DNA of 64,000 bases from Sipunculus nudus (lineage: Eukaryota; Annelida; Sipuncula; Golfingiida; Sipunculidae), in the NCBI GenBank assembly GCA_026874595.1, contig CM049314.1:9726729-9790728 (forward strand). Direction: 5' to 3'. Of this stretch, positions 12,955 through 25,390 are shown piece after piece; the first letter of the stretch is position 1; every line of letters starts with the position of its first letter. The translations under genes were made by a program, and so were the position numbers. Below the pieces are notes generated by a model. That model was not told the DNA's origin, made no database searches, and worked only from the letters and a program-made list of their open reading frames with translations.

Positions 12955-14463
12955 GGAAAAAAACATAGTTTCAGGGCTTTGGAATGAAAACACAGTATTC
13001 AAGAAACATATCTTTTCAAACATTAATTTTTTTAAATTCCACTTAAAAGCAATACAAAAGTTTAAAATCATAAACCAACCATGCAAACAGGGAAAAACGC
13101 CTTATCACTTTTTACGTGGATCTCTACGTCATACGAATAAGTCTTTTTGTTTTTATTTTTGTGGTACAGAGTTTCTGTTCACCTCCCCCTTTCTCAAATC
13201 TAAGGCTTACACGTAAAGCAGTTGAACGCAGTTCTTTTTTTTTTTTTTTTTTTTGCCTGCAGACTCTTTGATTTACACATCCTCAGGAGTGTGGTATCAC
13301 ATGGATGTATTGAATTCATGTTATGTGAATAATGCAAATTAGTTAAGTCTAATGAAAATCTTACTTGCATCGTCGCAGCTTTTTGCAACATACATTCAAT
13401 TGATGCATTTCAGTGGACACTCTTTAAGAAATTATTCGAAAATACTACAGTTTATCATGATAAGCAAAAGTTTATTATAAATGTAACGTTTTCTTTAATG
13501 TATATTCATGATATACGCACACAAAAGGGGATATATCCGTATACACTCGCTTGCCTATGATATCACAGTGATTCCATATGATAAGCTAGTGTTGCCGCTC
13601 TGTGGACCTTTTTTAAATCAACATTTTTGCAGGAAAAATTTCTTTTCATACTTTTTTATACTTTTTTTCATATCATCATCTTCAAGTGGTGCTTTAAGGC
13701 TGTTTACATGTGCGTGATTGAGCGCAGTAAACATACTCTGTCAATATATCATAAAAGTAGCATTTTGTTTGCGTTTTCTTTATTCAATGTTTGACATCAT
13801 CGCTGGATAAAGTGATACTGTGGAGTCGTGCTATAACTCGCTACGTAACTGCAAATTTCATACCTCAGGCTTACAAGTTTAGAAGTATCTCATGCTGTAA
13901 AGCTGTACAAAAATTGTGCAATTTGGCACTGATTTCTACTTTTCCATACTTTTTGGGGATAGTGTGATACCTTTTTCTTTAAAGATTTTATACTTTTACC
14001 ATACATTTCAGAGCGTCAGCACCGTAAAATCGTTTTTTCTGTGTGTGTGTTTGTGTGTGTGCATGTATAATTATACTGTGTTTGTCAATTAATAAACAGT
14101 TCACATATTATACAATATATTTTTATCAAGTTACATGAACATGTGATGCAACGCATTGGTCAAGTAACAGAGACAAATATATACACGAATAAATGCAACC
14201 AAACTATACATGTTTAGTCTTGAAACAAATTCCAACCCGATCCCACCTGAGTCAGGCAGCCAATACCATATATACATAATATTACTTTCTACATATCATT
14301 AAAAATGAGAACTATTTGATATATCAATAATGAAACAGATGAATTAATAGGATCATTAGCCTGCTATACGACCCTTCAGTTCCCTATATACATACTCACT
14401 TAAAAGAGTGATGTACACTGGCGTGACGAGGACAGGTTTCTGCTATTTTCTCATTGTAACTTT
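12955..14463. other. AT-rich sequence downstream of gene B
   Basis: No gene seen. It holds a 20-T run at 13233, a GT run at 14040-14062, and TTTATT (AATAAA on the minus strand) at about 13772 that could serve gene B, though far from its stop codon. Confidence 0.4.
14040..14062. repeat. (GT)n microsatellite
   Basis: Slightly interrupted GT run. Confidence 0.8.
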
Positions 14464-15329
14464 TCAGCTGAACCAGGAGCCGAAAAATCTACCTAATGCA
14501 CCAAAAAGGGCTGTAACCAGGCCTTCATTTTCTGGTTCATGAGTGCTGCTTTGGTGTTCAGGTTCCGAATATCTACGGTTGATAGTAGGTTGGTGCTGAA
14601 CTCTATAGCTCGTCGGTGGCACATGAACTGTTGTTCGAGGTTGCTCCCATGAGCACCCTACCCGCACCGCCGGCTTTTTGGGCGGTACGTTACACACAAC
14701 ACAGTCCCGTTTCTTCCTGATACCACCCCATGTTGATGAACCGCGACCAATTGTACCTACAGTCTCAAATGAAGCTTTCCCAATGTTCTGAAGGCGGGAT
14801 ATGTTAACCGAATCGACATAGAAGACCTCAACCCACAGGTCTCTTCTGTTAGTGACATGAACCGATCCCCCGAAAGCACTCAGGCGCAGAAATGAATTGC
14901 TGTTGATATCGAGTTCTATCAGTTCCTTGAGGACTGGAAGTTCAGAGACCCTCCTGTATGGGACCAGCACCAGCTGGACGTGGTGTGGGCGCCCGTTCAT
15001 GCAGAAGAAATCGGAGAAGTACAGACGACAGTTGCTGTTGATCAGCTCGGTGGGTTTGACCAGTAGACGACGTCTGCCGTAGGGGGATGCCGAGGGTCTC
15101 GGGGTGTTGGCGCTGAAGAACACTCCCCGAAGTCGGCCGTTAATGGGGTTCCTGGGATCACCACCCCCATCTTTCAGTTCAGTGCTCATTAAACCGCCAG
15201 TCATTTCAATCTGAGAAAAATAACTTTCAGACTTGTTCCGATACAAATACTGACATTCTCGAAAGCTGCTGTACCCATTATACGTCTTGGCAAATTCAAG
15301 GAGACTGTTCAGTTCATCTTTGGAGTAAC
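14464..15329 (-). CDS. Terminal exon of a PHYHIP-like protein (gene B)
   Basis: Read leftward from an acceptor ATTTGTAG (AG at 15331-15330), phase 1, the exon encodes 287 residues to the stop at 14464-14466. It matches the C-terminal domain of phytanoyl-CoA hydroxylase-interacting proteins well. After YSKDELNSLLEFAK come LYRNKSESYF, NPINGRLRGVFFSANT, SPYGRRRLLV, CRLYFSDFFCMNG, VQLVLVPYR, LIELDINSNSFLRL, LWVEVFYVDSVNISRL and CVVCNVPPKKP, colinear with the vertebrate protein. After the domain comes a Ser/Pro/His-rich linker of about 60 residues, ending in a hydrophobic/aromatic segment (LVTALFGALGRFFGSWFS) that may associate with membranes. The N-terminal fibronectin-type exons known in vertebrates are not found. 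Gene A is a more divergent paralogue with the same intron position. The molecular role is not established by sequence. Confidence 0.88.
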
Positions 15330-15805
15330 CTACAAATGATGTTTCTTTGAGATAGCCTTCATATATTTTATAAACATTTCATAATGTTTATTTTTCTCAT
15401 GAAACTTACATTTACAGTATAAAATCTGTATATAGACGGACATTTTATATGCATGAAGAATTAAGCAAGATATAATATTGAAAAGTAATCCTATAATATC
15501 AAAATGTAAAAGTGATGTATGGTTAATATTACCCATAGATTTAGTAAGATTTCTCTTCTTTATATTTTAATAAAATGGAATTTATTTGCTCTATAATTGT
15601 ACAATAGGTGCACCAACAGGAACGGCATGGGCATACCTATCCACATTAGCGGTAAATATTGCACATCACATTAAGCAACATTTGGATAGCTTGCACCAAG
15701 GCCGATATATGTAATTAGACGAGGAGCTGTGGAAAGAGCTTTCATCCAGCTGCGAAAGAAGCCATGTTGTACATATAAATAAAGGTTACGTAAGCGATTA
15801 CTCAC

Positions 15806-15831
15806 TGTCGTGGTACGGCATTGTGGATAAC
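15806..15831 (-). CDS. Possible 26-nt microexon preceding gene B terminal exon
   Basis: A strong acceptor CTCCTTTTTCAG ends at 15832 and a consensus donor GTGAGT begins at 15805, enclosing 26 nt. If read ..TTA TCC ACA ATG CCG TAC CAC GAC A, it leaves one base, which is the phase needed by the 15329 acceptor, and would join as PYHD-S-YSKDEL. The support is splice sites and phase only; a 26-nt piece has no homology power. Confidence 0.35.
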
Positions 15832-15839
15832 CTGAAAAA

Positions 15840-16197
15840 GGAGAAAATCAGCTCCCATAAATATTATTTATTAAAATTTATTCCAAAATATTTATTAAAT
15901 ATTGTTTTTGCCACAAACATTCGCGCACACACACAATGATAACCTCTTCGTGCAATAAATCAAATTATACATAAAAAAATATTCAATGATAACCCCTTGC
16001 CTACTTTCCCACTCAACCGGCAATCAGTTGACAATTGGATTCATTCATTCTTTCTTAAACCTCCTTAAAAGACCCCAGGATCCAGGACTTCTTGCAGGGG
16101 GCAGGGGGGACGGGTGTCATTAGGTGATTATTCCGAGCAATTTACCTGCCATGGTTTAAAATTGGTATGAAACAGGTTCATAGTTGATCCGTGCCCG
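15840..16197. other. AT-rich gap left of the long inverted repeat
   Basis: Presumed intronic or upstream sequence of gene B. No feature is supported. Confidence 0.35.
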
Positions 16198-16800
16198 AGT
16201 CTAGAAAAAATAGGGATGAACGCGGAACAAATTGCAACAGAAATGAAACCAACTGCATTTTACTCAGAAACTTCTCGAGAATAATATATCGAAAGTGCAA
16301 AAAGGACCCATTGGGGGAAAGTCATTTAATTTGATTATTTTAATTGGCTAAATAACTAATAAGTTTTACTATATTTGTCTGCATATTGTCATATTAAGCT
16401 TTGTCTTCACCACTATTAGTGACCACTCATTTGAAAGATCTTTTCATTGCCTATCTATTAAATCTGACTATGAAGCCAATTTACCAATAATAACGAATTC
16501 CGTAAATTGTTTAGAGCAGGGCTCAATAACACTTCCCCACATCCCCAAGCAGTTGAAAATATATATGAGAACAACCTGCCCCGGCGTCTGAAAGTTGGCA
16601 GCTGGGATTACGATATAACAGACCATCATACAGTCTAAGTGAATATCACATACATGATAAATCAAACAGAAATCTAGGAAAATGATATTTCATATCACAA
16701 TACGTATCGTGAGGGATATAAAGTTCTCGACATCAGGGAATATTTAGAATTTAAATGGTGCTCAACCAAATTTCAATAAATTGATATTTAGCTTATGGAA
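16198..16800 (+). repeat. Long inverted repeat, left arm
   Basis: This arm of about 600 bp is repeated in reverse complement at 18765-19395. Blocks that match include TCATATTAAGCTTTGTCTT, GAAAGATCTTTTCATTGCC and TCTGAAAGTTGG, in the same order. Identity judged by eye is about 75-80 percent, with small indels. Confidence 0.85.
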
Positions 16801-18764
16801 TCTTGCTAATTCTCCTATTAGAATAGTTTTGTTAATTATACTAACTTTAATTATCTGGCAACACAATAAAATAATTAAAAACCATCGAGTAAGAATAAAC
16901 ACTATATACCGCTCAAAATAAAGACCCTACTTTAACGTCTTTCTTCTTTTTACCTTCAACTTTTACTCAGTCAGTGCTTCTATTTCATATTTTAAAGTAA
17001 TGTAAACAAATTAAAATATATGGGTTGAAGTTTTAACCTTTTCCATTAAAAAAAGGGAAGAGACTTAATAATAGATGTATACATTTATCTCTTATTCTAT
17101 TGTAGGTCTTATTATATATTATATTTTCATAAAATTAAAATTATATATATATATATAAAATATATATATATATATATAAAATATATATATAGATATATAT
17201 ATATAATCATATACTCTTCTTTAACTGAAAGCTTTAAACAACATTTAGAGTTTATGAAACATTTGGAATATTTTCTGATCCTAGCGATTCATTGTGATAT
17301 AGAATATTTGGAGGCAAACAATTAAAAAAGTACACGTTACATTCATATCTTGCCATTATTTCAATAAGAAGGTGGTGTAAATTATCTCCACACAAGTAGA
17401 TTAAATAATTCATGAGGCATTTTCTATCCTTTATAAGTTACTATGGTAAGTGAATTATCCTCAGTCAATGGAAAGAAATAATGGAATCCACATTTTTTAA
17501 TGAAGATGAATTACTACCAAATTATAATATTCTGTTTTATGTTACAGCAAAGATACTATATATACTATCTTTGGTGACACTGAAGAAATAGGTCATAGTG
17601 ATGCAACATATGCATCTTAATGTATGAAGTGTTCGAGTATTCTGGATTTATTTTTCGGAATGAAATACAAAAGACCTGTTTATTCATATGCTTTTTTTCA
17701 AATGTCTTCATTAAGCATCTTGTCAGTATAATATAAGGATACATGAAAATAAGCAGACATCTTGGAAAGAGGACAGGGTTCCTCATCATGCTGGGTGAAC
17801 TGTTGAAATGCTTGCTTTGAATTAAATGGAATCTGAGGGTTTATACAGAACTTTATGTGGAACCTTAAATTTCGAATTTTCATTTAGGTACCCTCTTTTG
17901 ATAGGGATAAATCAAACAGGAGGAAAACAGAAGTCAGCTGAAACCAATCTAGGACGTGGTGAATAATGGTGAACAGTAATGAAGGTTGGTCGAGAGTTTC
18001 CCACAGGTAATCCTGAGCAGTGAGGACAGATTGATATCAAAATTGACAAGAAATCGTCAGAAATGTAAAAAAAAAAAGTACGACCAAGACATAATCACGT
18101 GATAAGACCAACAAGATATACCTTCCATGGAAATGGGAACCGGGTATTAGTAACTGATTTGAAAGATTGAGTCGCATATAAAATGTTGACATCAGACAGA
18201 TGGACAGACAGACAGACTGAGGGGATAAATCATTTTCCTGATTTACTCCTCACATTTAGAGTCAGTAACTGAATATAATACATGTCAGATTGAACAAATG
18301 TTGTGTTGCCTAAAATATACCCATAAAATTCATTTAATTCAGTCTATGCAACAGGGCAAATGTAAAAATTACTCAAGCTGGGAATCATATTTTCAATTTA
18401 TAATTCTGTTAAGTCTGTTACAATAATCTTACATTAGACGTAAGCCCAGAAATAGGCCTAAATAACATTGTTACAATTGTGACGTCATAATAGTTACCAT
18501 AATGATACAGATGCTCTGAATTCATTACCATGAATTACGTCCGTTTTTTTTTTGTTTTTTTTTGCAACAGAGCAATGATTTTTTACAAAGACTGAAGATG
18601 ATGACAGTAAAACACTGAAGAAGTCCATCATTACGTCATGTGATCGTGTGGATAACGTATATATATTAGACTTTTAATATAACTTACATTTTCGTATTCG
18701 AAACCAGATTATTAAATTCACTACAATAAACAAATCTTTTCTAAGGGGAGAATGAGCAAAAATC
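16801..18764. other. Two-kb interior between the long inverted repeats
   Basis: AT-rich, with a TA array at 17143-17204 and a poly-A/poly-T pair. A minus-strand open frame of 61 codons from 17883 has protein-like composition (RFHIKFCINPQ, QFTQHDEEPC) but is preceded directly by a stop and matches no family I know. If the inverted repeats are transposon ends, this would be the cargo. Confidence 0.4.
17143..17204. repeat. (TA)n microsatellite
   Basis: TA runs separated by AAA and GA interruptions. Confidence 0.85.
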
Positions 18765-19395
18765 CACAAATCAATTTGCAATTTATTGAAATGGGGTTGA
18801 ACCCCATTTATATGCTAAATGTCCTCTGATGTCGAAAACCTTATATCCCTCATAATACATATATAAAACATGATATAAAACATCCCCTGCTCCTATATTT
18901 CTATATGATTTATCCTGTATGTCATATTCCCTTGGTGTGTCTCAAGGGCACGGTTTGATTTATCGTAGGCCCAGCTGCCCAACTTTCAGACACTCGAACA
19001 AATCGTTATCACGATATTTGACACACCTTAGGCAAGTGGGCATGTGTTATTGTCGAGCCCTGCCCTAATCTATTTATATATACTTGTTATCATTGGTAAA
19101 CTGACATCTTGGTTAGATTCAATAGATAGGCAATGAAGAGATCTTTCAAATGAATGGTCACTCATAGGGGTAAAGACAAAGCTTAATATGACAATGTGCA
19201 GACAAGTAAAGTAAAACTTATTAGTTAATTAGCCAATCAAAATCATCAAATTAGGCCTAAATGATTTCCCCCAATGGGACTTTTTGGCACTTTTGATATG
19301 TGGTCCCCTGAAGTTTCTGATCATCATACAGCAAAGATCATTTCTGTTTCAATTTTTTCGGGATTTGGCTTAAAAATCATGTAAAATGACTAGAC
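18765..19395 (-). repeat. Long inverted repeat, right arm
   Basis: Reverse complement of 16198-16800, ending near GACTAGAC where the left arm begins GAGTCTAG. The two arms have diverged by substitutions and short indels, so this is an old structure. Confidence 0.85.
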
Positions 19396-20590
19396 TATAA
19401 AAGAGCATTATCAGCATGGATATGCATGTATATACATTGCAGAGATCAATAGATTTAGTTATTACCTTGTTTCCAATGCTGGTTTGATTCAACTACTTGA
19501 ACCGTCGTTTCTTGTTTGGAGGAGAGGAACTAAAGTACAAGTAACGACAGGTAAATGACATAATGGATTTCCTGAAATGTACTTTCCGGGAAATTTCAAA
19601 ATGGAATCCGCGAAGCTGATCTTTGGCGTAGTCTCTCATACAGATACACGGTGGCGCTCCGCTACCAATCCCCGTGTTTGTGCAGTGAATGAAGCCAATA
19701 TCAGACTTGACGCGGGTTAAAATAAGGTTAACTAATTTAATGTTAACATAATCCCTAAAAAAACATGCATATGTATATATGTATTCTATTTTGCAGGTTT
19801 GAGATAAGTCATCAGTTGTGCGCATGAATGTTGTAAAGCGCATTGATATGCACAGGCTGCATCTATTCTGTTCGTGCATGAGCGTGTCATATTGCATATC
19901 CGTGTGAGATATTTGGAGAACAATTCCATTGATTTCAATTAAATAATAAAGCCATATAGGTCGGAAGTTTGAACTTCTCAAAGCGAATGCAATTGGGTGT
20001 AAAACCCAATGCAAGTTATCCATGACGGACGGTTCATACATCTGACAGCATTGTTTTTCCCCAGGGGTTGTGTCATGATGACACAGGCAGCTGGGAAACT
20101 CGATTACGTGACATGACGTCATGCACTGATTACAAGACGTCATACGCCAAAATGACGCGCGTTGATTGCTGTGCATGCAAGGGCTTAAATTATGTTAAGT
20201 CATAGTTCCCTCGTAAATTATATATAGGCCTAGTCAGTTAGGCAAAGGCAATTCAGTGTTAAATATAAAATGAAAAATTAGTCAATTACAGTATTGAAAC
20301 ATTAATTAATAGTATACTGTAAACTGTAGGTGTATGTAGCCTACCGAGATACAACCTTTGAGAATACATTAATTCCTAAGTCATTCAGATGGCATGTTAT
20401 GATCTCAGAAGTCAGGTCTATAGAAGCTTCACAGAAGCGCACGCGTGTGTTTGTGTGTGTGTGTGTGTTCGCAGGATCTTTGGAGAACACTTTCAAATAA
20501 GGCCTGATTTATATCGGGAGTGTGTACATCTCAAACTGACCAAATTTTGGTGAATATCTTCACTATGCGGGGGTGGGAGGGGTGCTTACA
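19396..20590. other. Region with a long minus-strand open frame and CRE-like cluster
   Basis: A 227-codon minus-strand frame (20176 to 19493) is open, but its Met/Cys/His-rich composition is unlike a conserved domain and I do not call it a gene. A donor-like AACAAG/GTAATA at about 19466 on the minus strand follows it. The stretch could be the 5' exon and promoter of gene B. A GT run lies at 20449-20470. Confidence 0.3.
20114..20160. promoter_or_regulatory. Cluster of three CRE-like sites
   Basis: A perfect palindromic TGACGTCA at 20114-20121, AGACGTCA at 20135-20142 and TGACGCGC at 20153-20160 lie within 47 bp, next to TTACGTGAC at 20104. CREB/ATF-family factors bind TGACGTCA. Promoter function, probably for leftward transcription, is inference. 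Confidence 0.45.
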
Positions 20591-20603
20591 GGAAAAAACA
20601 AGG

Positions 20604-23139
20604 GACCCATGGGTCACGTCGCTCAGCTGAATTTTGGAAAATTTTAGCAATTGCAAAATATGCTCATTTTTATATATCTATTACCATTTGGAAAGCTAAA
20701 AGGAAATATACCTACTAACTGGTGATAATCAAATATTAAATATATATTTGCTGAACTGATACTGTGCACTTTTATGGTATATATCAAAGATACAGAAGCA
20801 AATATTTCTAGAGGTATCATTAAGTCAGCTATGTGACAGTAATTTGTGCATAGAATAACCATGGGAATGTATGAACACCTGTCAATTATAGAATAAGGAA
20901 AAAAGTGGAAATTATCTGAAGTATAATAATACACATTTAATTTATAACTGAAATAAAATGCTGTAAAAAAATTTTAAATTCCATTTTCAAATGAGCATTA
21001 ACTAAACCTGATAAATATATATTGTATTACAATTATGGCACGAAAACATTTAATAATGCAATAAGGAAATAAAATTATGTGCCTAAGAGTTATATGAAAG
21101 TATACGTTTGACCAACAAAATATGTGTTAACTTTATTAATGTCTGGATAGAGGGAGGGAGGAGGAGGAGGAGGAGAGCAAGAAAGAAAGAGAAAAGGGGG
21201 GATCATTCAACATTGCTTATAGGAAAAAGGCTGATTCATAATTATTATATATTTAATGATAAACATGACAAATGGACAGACAGAGCTGATCACTTTATGT
21301 CCCGTTCTGCTGTGGCAAGAATATGTTTCAATTAGATCCTAATTTTTTTATAACACCATATTTTTTTTATTTAATAAATCCTTATACACACGGCTATAAA
21401 ATTAATGGGCAAGTCCCCAGGTGCAAGGGCTCAATGGAAAGGGGGGGGGGGGTAATGGTGAGAGTTACAACATCTCTGCATATATATACAGGATATGTAA
21501 TTTAAGGCAACAGTGCCTGCAGCAGGAAAAATTTATTCATAATTATTAGGTATTTAAAAACAGACAGAGAGGTGGACAAAGCCAATAACTTTATTTCATA
21601 TTCTGCTGAAACAGGAAAATGATGAACAAATTTTTGCATAAGATCATTTTTTTATTACATAAAACATATTTCAAGTTTACCAATTTTATACATTTACAGT
21701 ATAACATATATATCCGAATATATAAGCTGATTCTTAATTCTAAATTGAACCAACAATTAACCCTGATTTGGTCAGACAGCATCACAATATATGCATACAG
21801 GTGTAATTATTATCTTTTTCTTTTACTACAAAAAATATATTTTATTAATTTGCAAAACAATAAATATATGAAAGTAAAACTTAATCCAGAATTCACAATT
21901 TTAAATGGTACCTTTATTTATTCATAATTTGGCTCATGTATTATCAAATTATGCATACCGGTGGCTTAAATCGCTGAAATATTAAAAAGGGAAATTAATA
22001 TCTTTAAAAATGCTATATTACCACAATGTGGTATCTTCAGGATTATTCCTGAATTACCAATTCAAGAAAAAAAATTGTACTGGAGTGGAAACAGCAATAC
22101 AATAAAGGATATACAGTTAAAAATTACTTCATAACGTACACTAAGTGGGTTGGGGGGGGGGGGGTTATATGATAATAACTGTACACCTGTGACAGCAGGG
22201 GATTTCCTGCCAGTGACCCATTACAAATCAGGTACCCTGGCATAGATAACCTCCAGTGACCAGAAGTGGGTTGCCTGCATCTTGACAATGCAAGTGAATA
22301 CAATAGAGCCTACAATTAAAATTAAAGAACTAGCCTATCTTTTTTAGCTTTTAATTTCAAATCAAAGATATAAACAGATTATATACTTACATGTATACGC
22401 TTCGAAAATGAAACCAACAGTACTTACGGGAAATAAAATGAGTCATGGTCAAAATTGGGCAAAATTTAAGGTACTGATTTTATACTTATCCTAATTATTT
22501 AAAAAAAAAATACAAAATTCGGATCTAACTTTGGGTTAACAATTGAACCTTGAACAATTGAACCTTTATTATATAAAGTTATATCCCTGAAAAAATGTCT
22601 CTAGCTTCAACAATTATCATTTTAAGTTAGAAAATATCTTTCCTGATTTTTTTTAAAAGTACATTATGTTCAGGCCCATAACTTTAGGAAATTACGGAAA
22701 ACTGAGCTAATTTTGGCTTGTACATAGGAAACATATAAAAGAATATTTCTGCCAGAGATAGGCAAAACAGCTCTTGTGGTTTTGATATTAGGCAGTCCTG
22801 AAGTGGAATAATAGTTTTTTTTATGGAAAATTAAGGGTTTTTCTTAATTTCTCAAAAGAACGAAGACGCAGTGATCCAGTTTTTGTTTTGGTAGGTGAGC
22901 TATGAGACATGTAACTGTATCTTGAATTTTGGATTCGTAGGTCCAACGGTTTCACAATGTGCCCTTTTCACGCACAGTAGCCGTGACAAACACGACACAG
23001 TTAGGGTCCTCCTACTTCTGGCAGGGCAGCGATCTGGCCGTAATGTCAGAGGCCCGATCTATCGCTACACGCACAGACGACCGGACGGACGACGGACAAA
23101 GGACCATCGCTATAGCAGATGACTTATAGTCAGCTGAAC
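20604..23139. repeat. Dispersed repeat unit, 2.5 kb, with palindromic left edge and hairpin right edge
   Basis: The left edge carries the perfect palindrome GACCCATGGGTC followed by GCTCAGCTGA. The right edge is the hairpin at 23112-23139 (TAGCAGATGACT, loop, AGTCAGCTGA) after a GACGGACGACGGACAAAGG tract, then AACTAAAAA. The last 700 bp (from about 22445, ATGGTCAAAATTGGGC) matches two units at 44622-45914. It contains poly-G runs at 21441 and 22151 and two diverged internal monomers near 21235 and 21536. No coding capacity seen. Confidence 0.65.
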
Positions 23140-23145
23140 TAAAAA

Positions 23146-23559
23146 AAACTTTTGGAAATATTGTCATGTAGTGTAATTTTAGTCCACAAAAAATGTTTTG
23201 CTGTTACTGGCTGCTTAAAATAGCCTACCTTTTAAAATTGAAATATTTTCTAAAATGTTACAAAATCATGTTAAGGGAATGAAAAGTTAAAAAATATGAA
23301 TACTATCAGAAAGATCCCTGTTTAAAATAATGTCGATTTTATATTGCCTAATATGATTTTTTATCAACTTTTGGATATATGAAATTAGCCAGGGATGATA
23401 CCTTAAGATCAAAAGCAACAGCTGGGAGTTTAAACCCAGCCAGGAGACAAGAGCCGACGGTGGAGGTGTGTGGGGGGGGGTGGGGTGGGGGTGGGGGCGG
23501 GGGGAGCTGAAGAACACAGGTAGGTGGCCAGGATTTGTAGTTGGTTACTTAAAACAGCA
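23146..23559. other. Lead-in to the minisatellite
   Basis: AT-rich, then a G-rich low-complexity block (23470-23512) directly before the array. No gene. Confidence 0.5.
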
Positions 23560-25390
23560 CAAGATAATCAGGAGCTGTGGCTGGAAGAAAATAACACCAG
23601 GAGACAGTCAGGAGCCGTGACTCGGTGATTAGAACACCAGTAGACAGGAGCCGTGACTGGGAGATTAGAACACCAGTAGACAGGAACCGTGGCTGGGAGA
23701 TTATAACACCAGTAGACAGTCAGGAGCCATGACTGGGAGATCATAACACCAACAGACGGTCACTAGCCATTGCAGGGAGTTTATAACAACAGTAGACAGT
23801 CGTGGCTGGGAGATTATAACAGCAGTAGACAGGAGCCATGGCTGGGGGATTTATAACGCTTTAAACAGGAGGCGGGGCTAGATTATAACACTTCTAGACA
23901 GAAGCCGTGGCTGGGAGATTATAACACCTCTAGATAGGAGCCGTGGCTGGGAGAATATAACACCAGTAAACAGGAGCCGTGGCTGGGAGATTATAACAGC
24001 AAATTACAGGAGCCGTGGCTGGGTGATTATAACACCAGAAGACAGTCAGGAGCCGTGACTCGGTGATTAGAACACCAGTAGACAGGAGCCGTGGCTGGGA
24101 GATTAGAACACCAGTGGACAGGAACCGTGGCTGGGAGATTATAACACGAGTAGACAGGAGCCGTGACTGAGAGAATATAACACCTGTAGACAGTCAGGAG
24201 CCATGACTGGGAGATTATAACACCAACATACGGTCACTAGCCATTGCAGGGAGTTTATAACAACAGTAGACAGTCGTGGCTGGGAGATTATAACAGCAGT
24301 AGACAGGAGCCATGGCTGGGAGATTTATAACGCTTCTAGACAGAAGCCGTGGCTAGGAGATTATAACACATCTAGATAGGAGCCGTGGCTGGGAGATTAT
24401 AACAGCAAATTACAGAAGCCGTGGCTAGGTGATTATAAAACCAGTAGACAGGAGCCATGGCTAGGAGAATATAACATCAGTAGACAGTCAGAAGCCATAA
24501 CTGGGAGATTATAACAACCAACAGACGGTCACTAGCAATTGCAGGGAGTTTATAACACCAGTAGACAGCCGTGGCTGGGAGATTATAACAGCAGTGGACA
24601 GGAGCCATGGCTGAGAGATTTATAACACTTATAGACAGGAGCCAGGGCTAGATTATAACACTTCTAGTCAGAAGCCGTGGCTGGGAGAATATAACACCAG
24701 AAGACAGTCGGAGCCGTGACTCGCTGATTAGAACACCAGTAGACAGGAGCCGTTGCTGGGAGATTATAACAATAGTTAGCAAGAGCCATGGCTTGGAGAT
24801 TAACATCAGCAGACAGTCAGGAGCCGTGAATGGAAGATTAGAACACCAGTAGATAGGAGCCGTGGCTGGGAGATTATAACAGCAGATGACAGGAGCCGTG
24901 GCTAGGAGATTATAACACCAGTAGACGGGAGCCGTGGCTTGTAGTGTATAAAACCAGTAGACCATCAGGAGTATTGGCTGGGGGATAACATCAGGAGACC
25001 ACCGGGAGTCGTGTCCGGGGTACTATAACATCAGGAGGCCACCAGGAGTCGTGACTGGGGGATTATAACATCAGTAGACCACCAGGAGTAGTTGCTGAGA
25101 GATTATAACACCAGTAGACAGGAGCCATGAATGGGAGATTTTATAACCAGTTGACACTCAGGAGCCAAGGCTAGCAGATTATAACATCAGTAGACCACCA
25201 GGAATAGTAGCTGGGGGATAATAACATCAGTAGATCACCAGGGGTTGAAGCTGGGGGATTATAACATCAGAAGACCAACAGGAGTCGTGGCTGGGGGATT
25301 CTAACATCAGTAGATCACCAGGGGTTGTTGCTGGGTGATAATCACATCAGTAGATCACCAGGGGTTGTTGCTGGGGGATAATAACATCAG

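Noticed and set aside
19493-20176. 227-codon minus-strand frame as a gene
   Set aside because: Met/Cys/His-rich random-looking translation, no domain, overlaps CRE-like sites; more likely a leader exon or chance.
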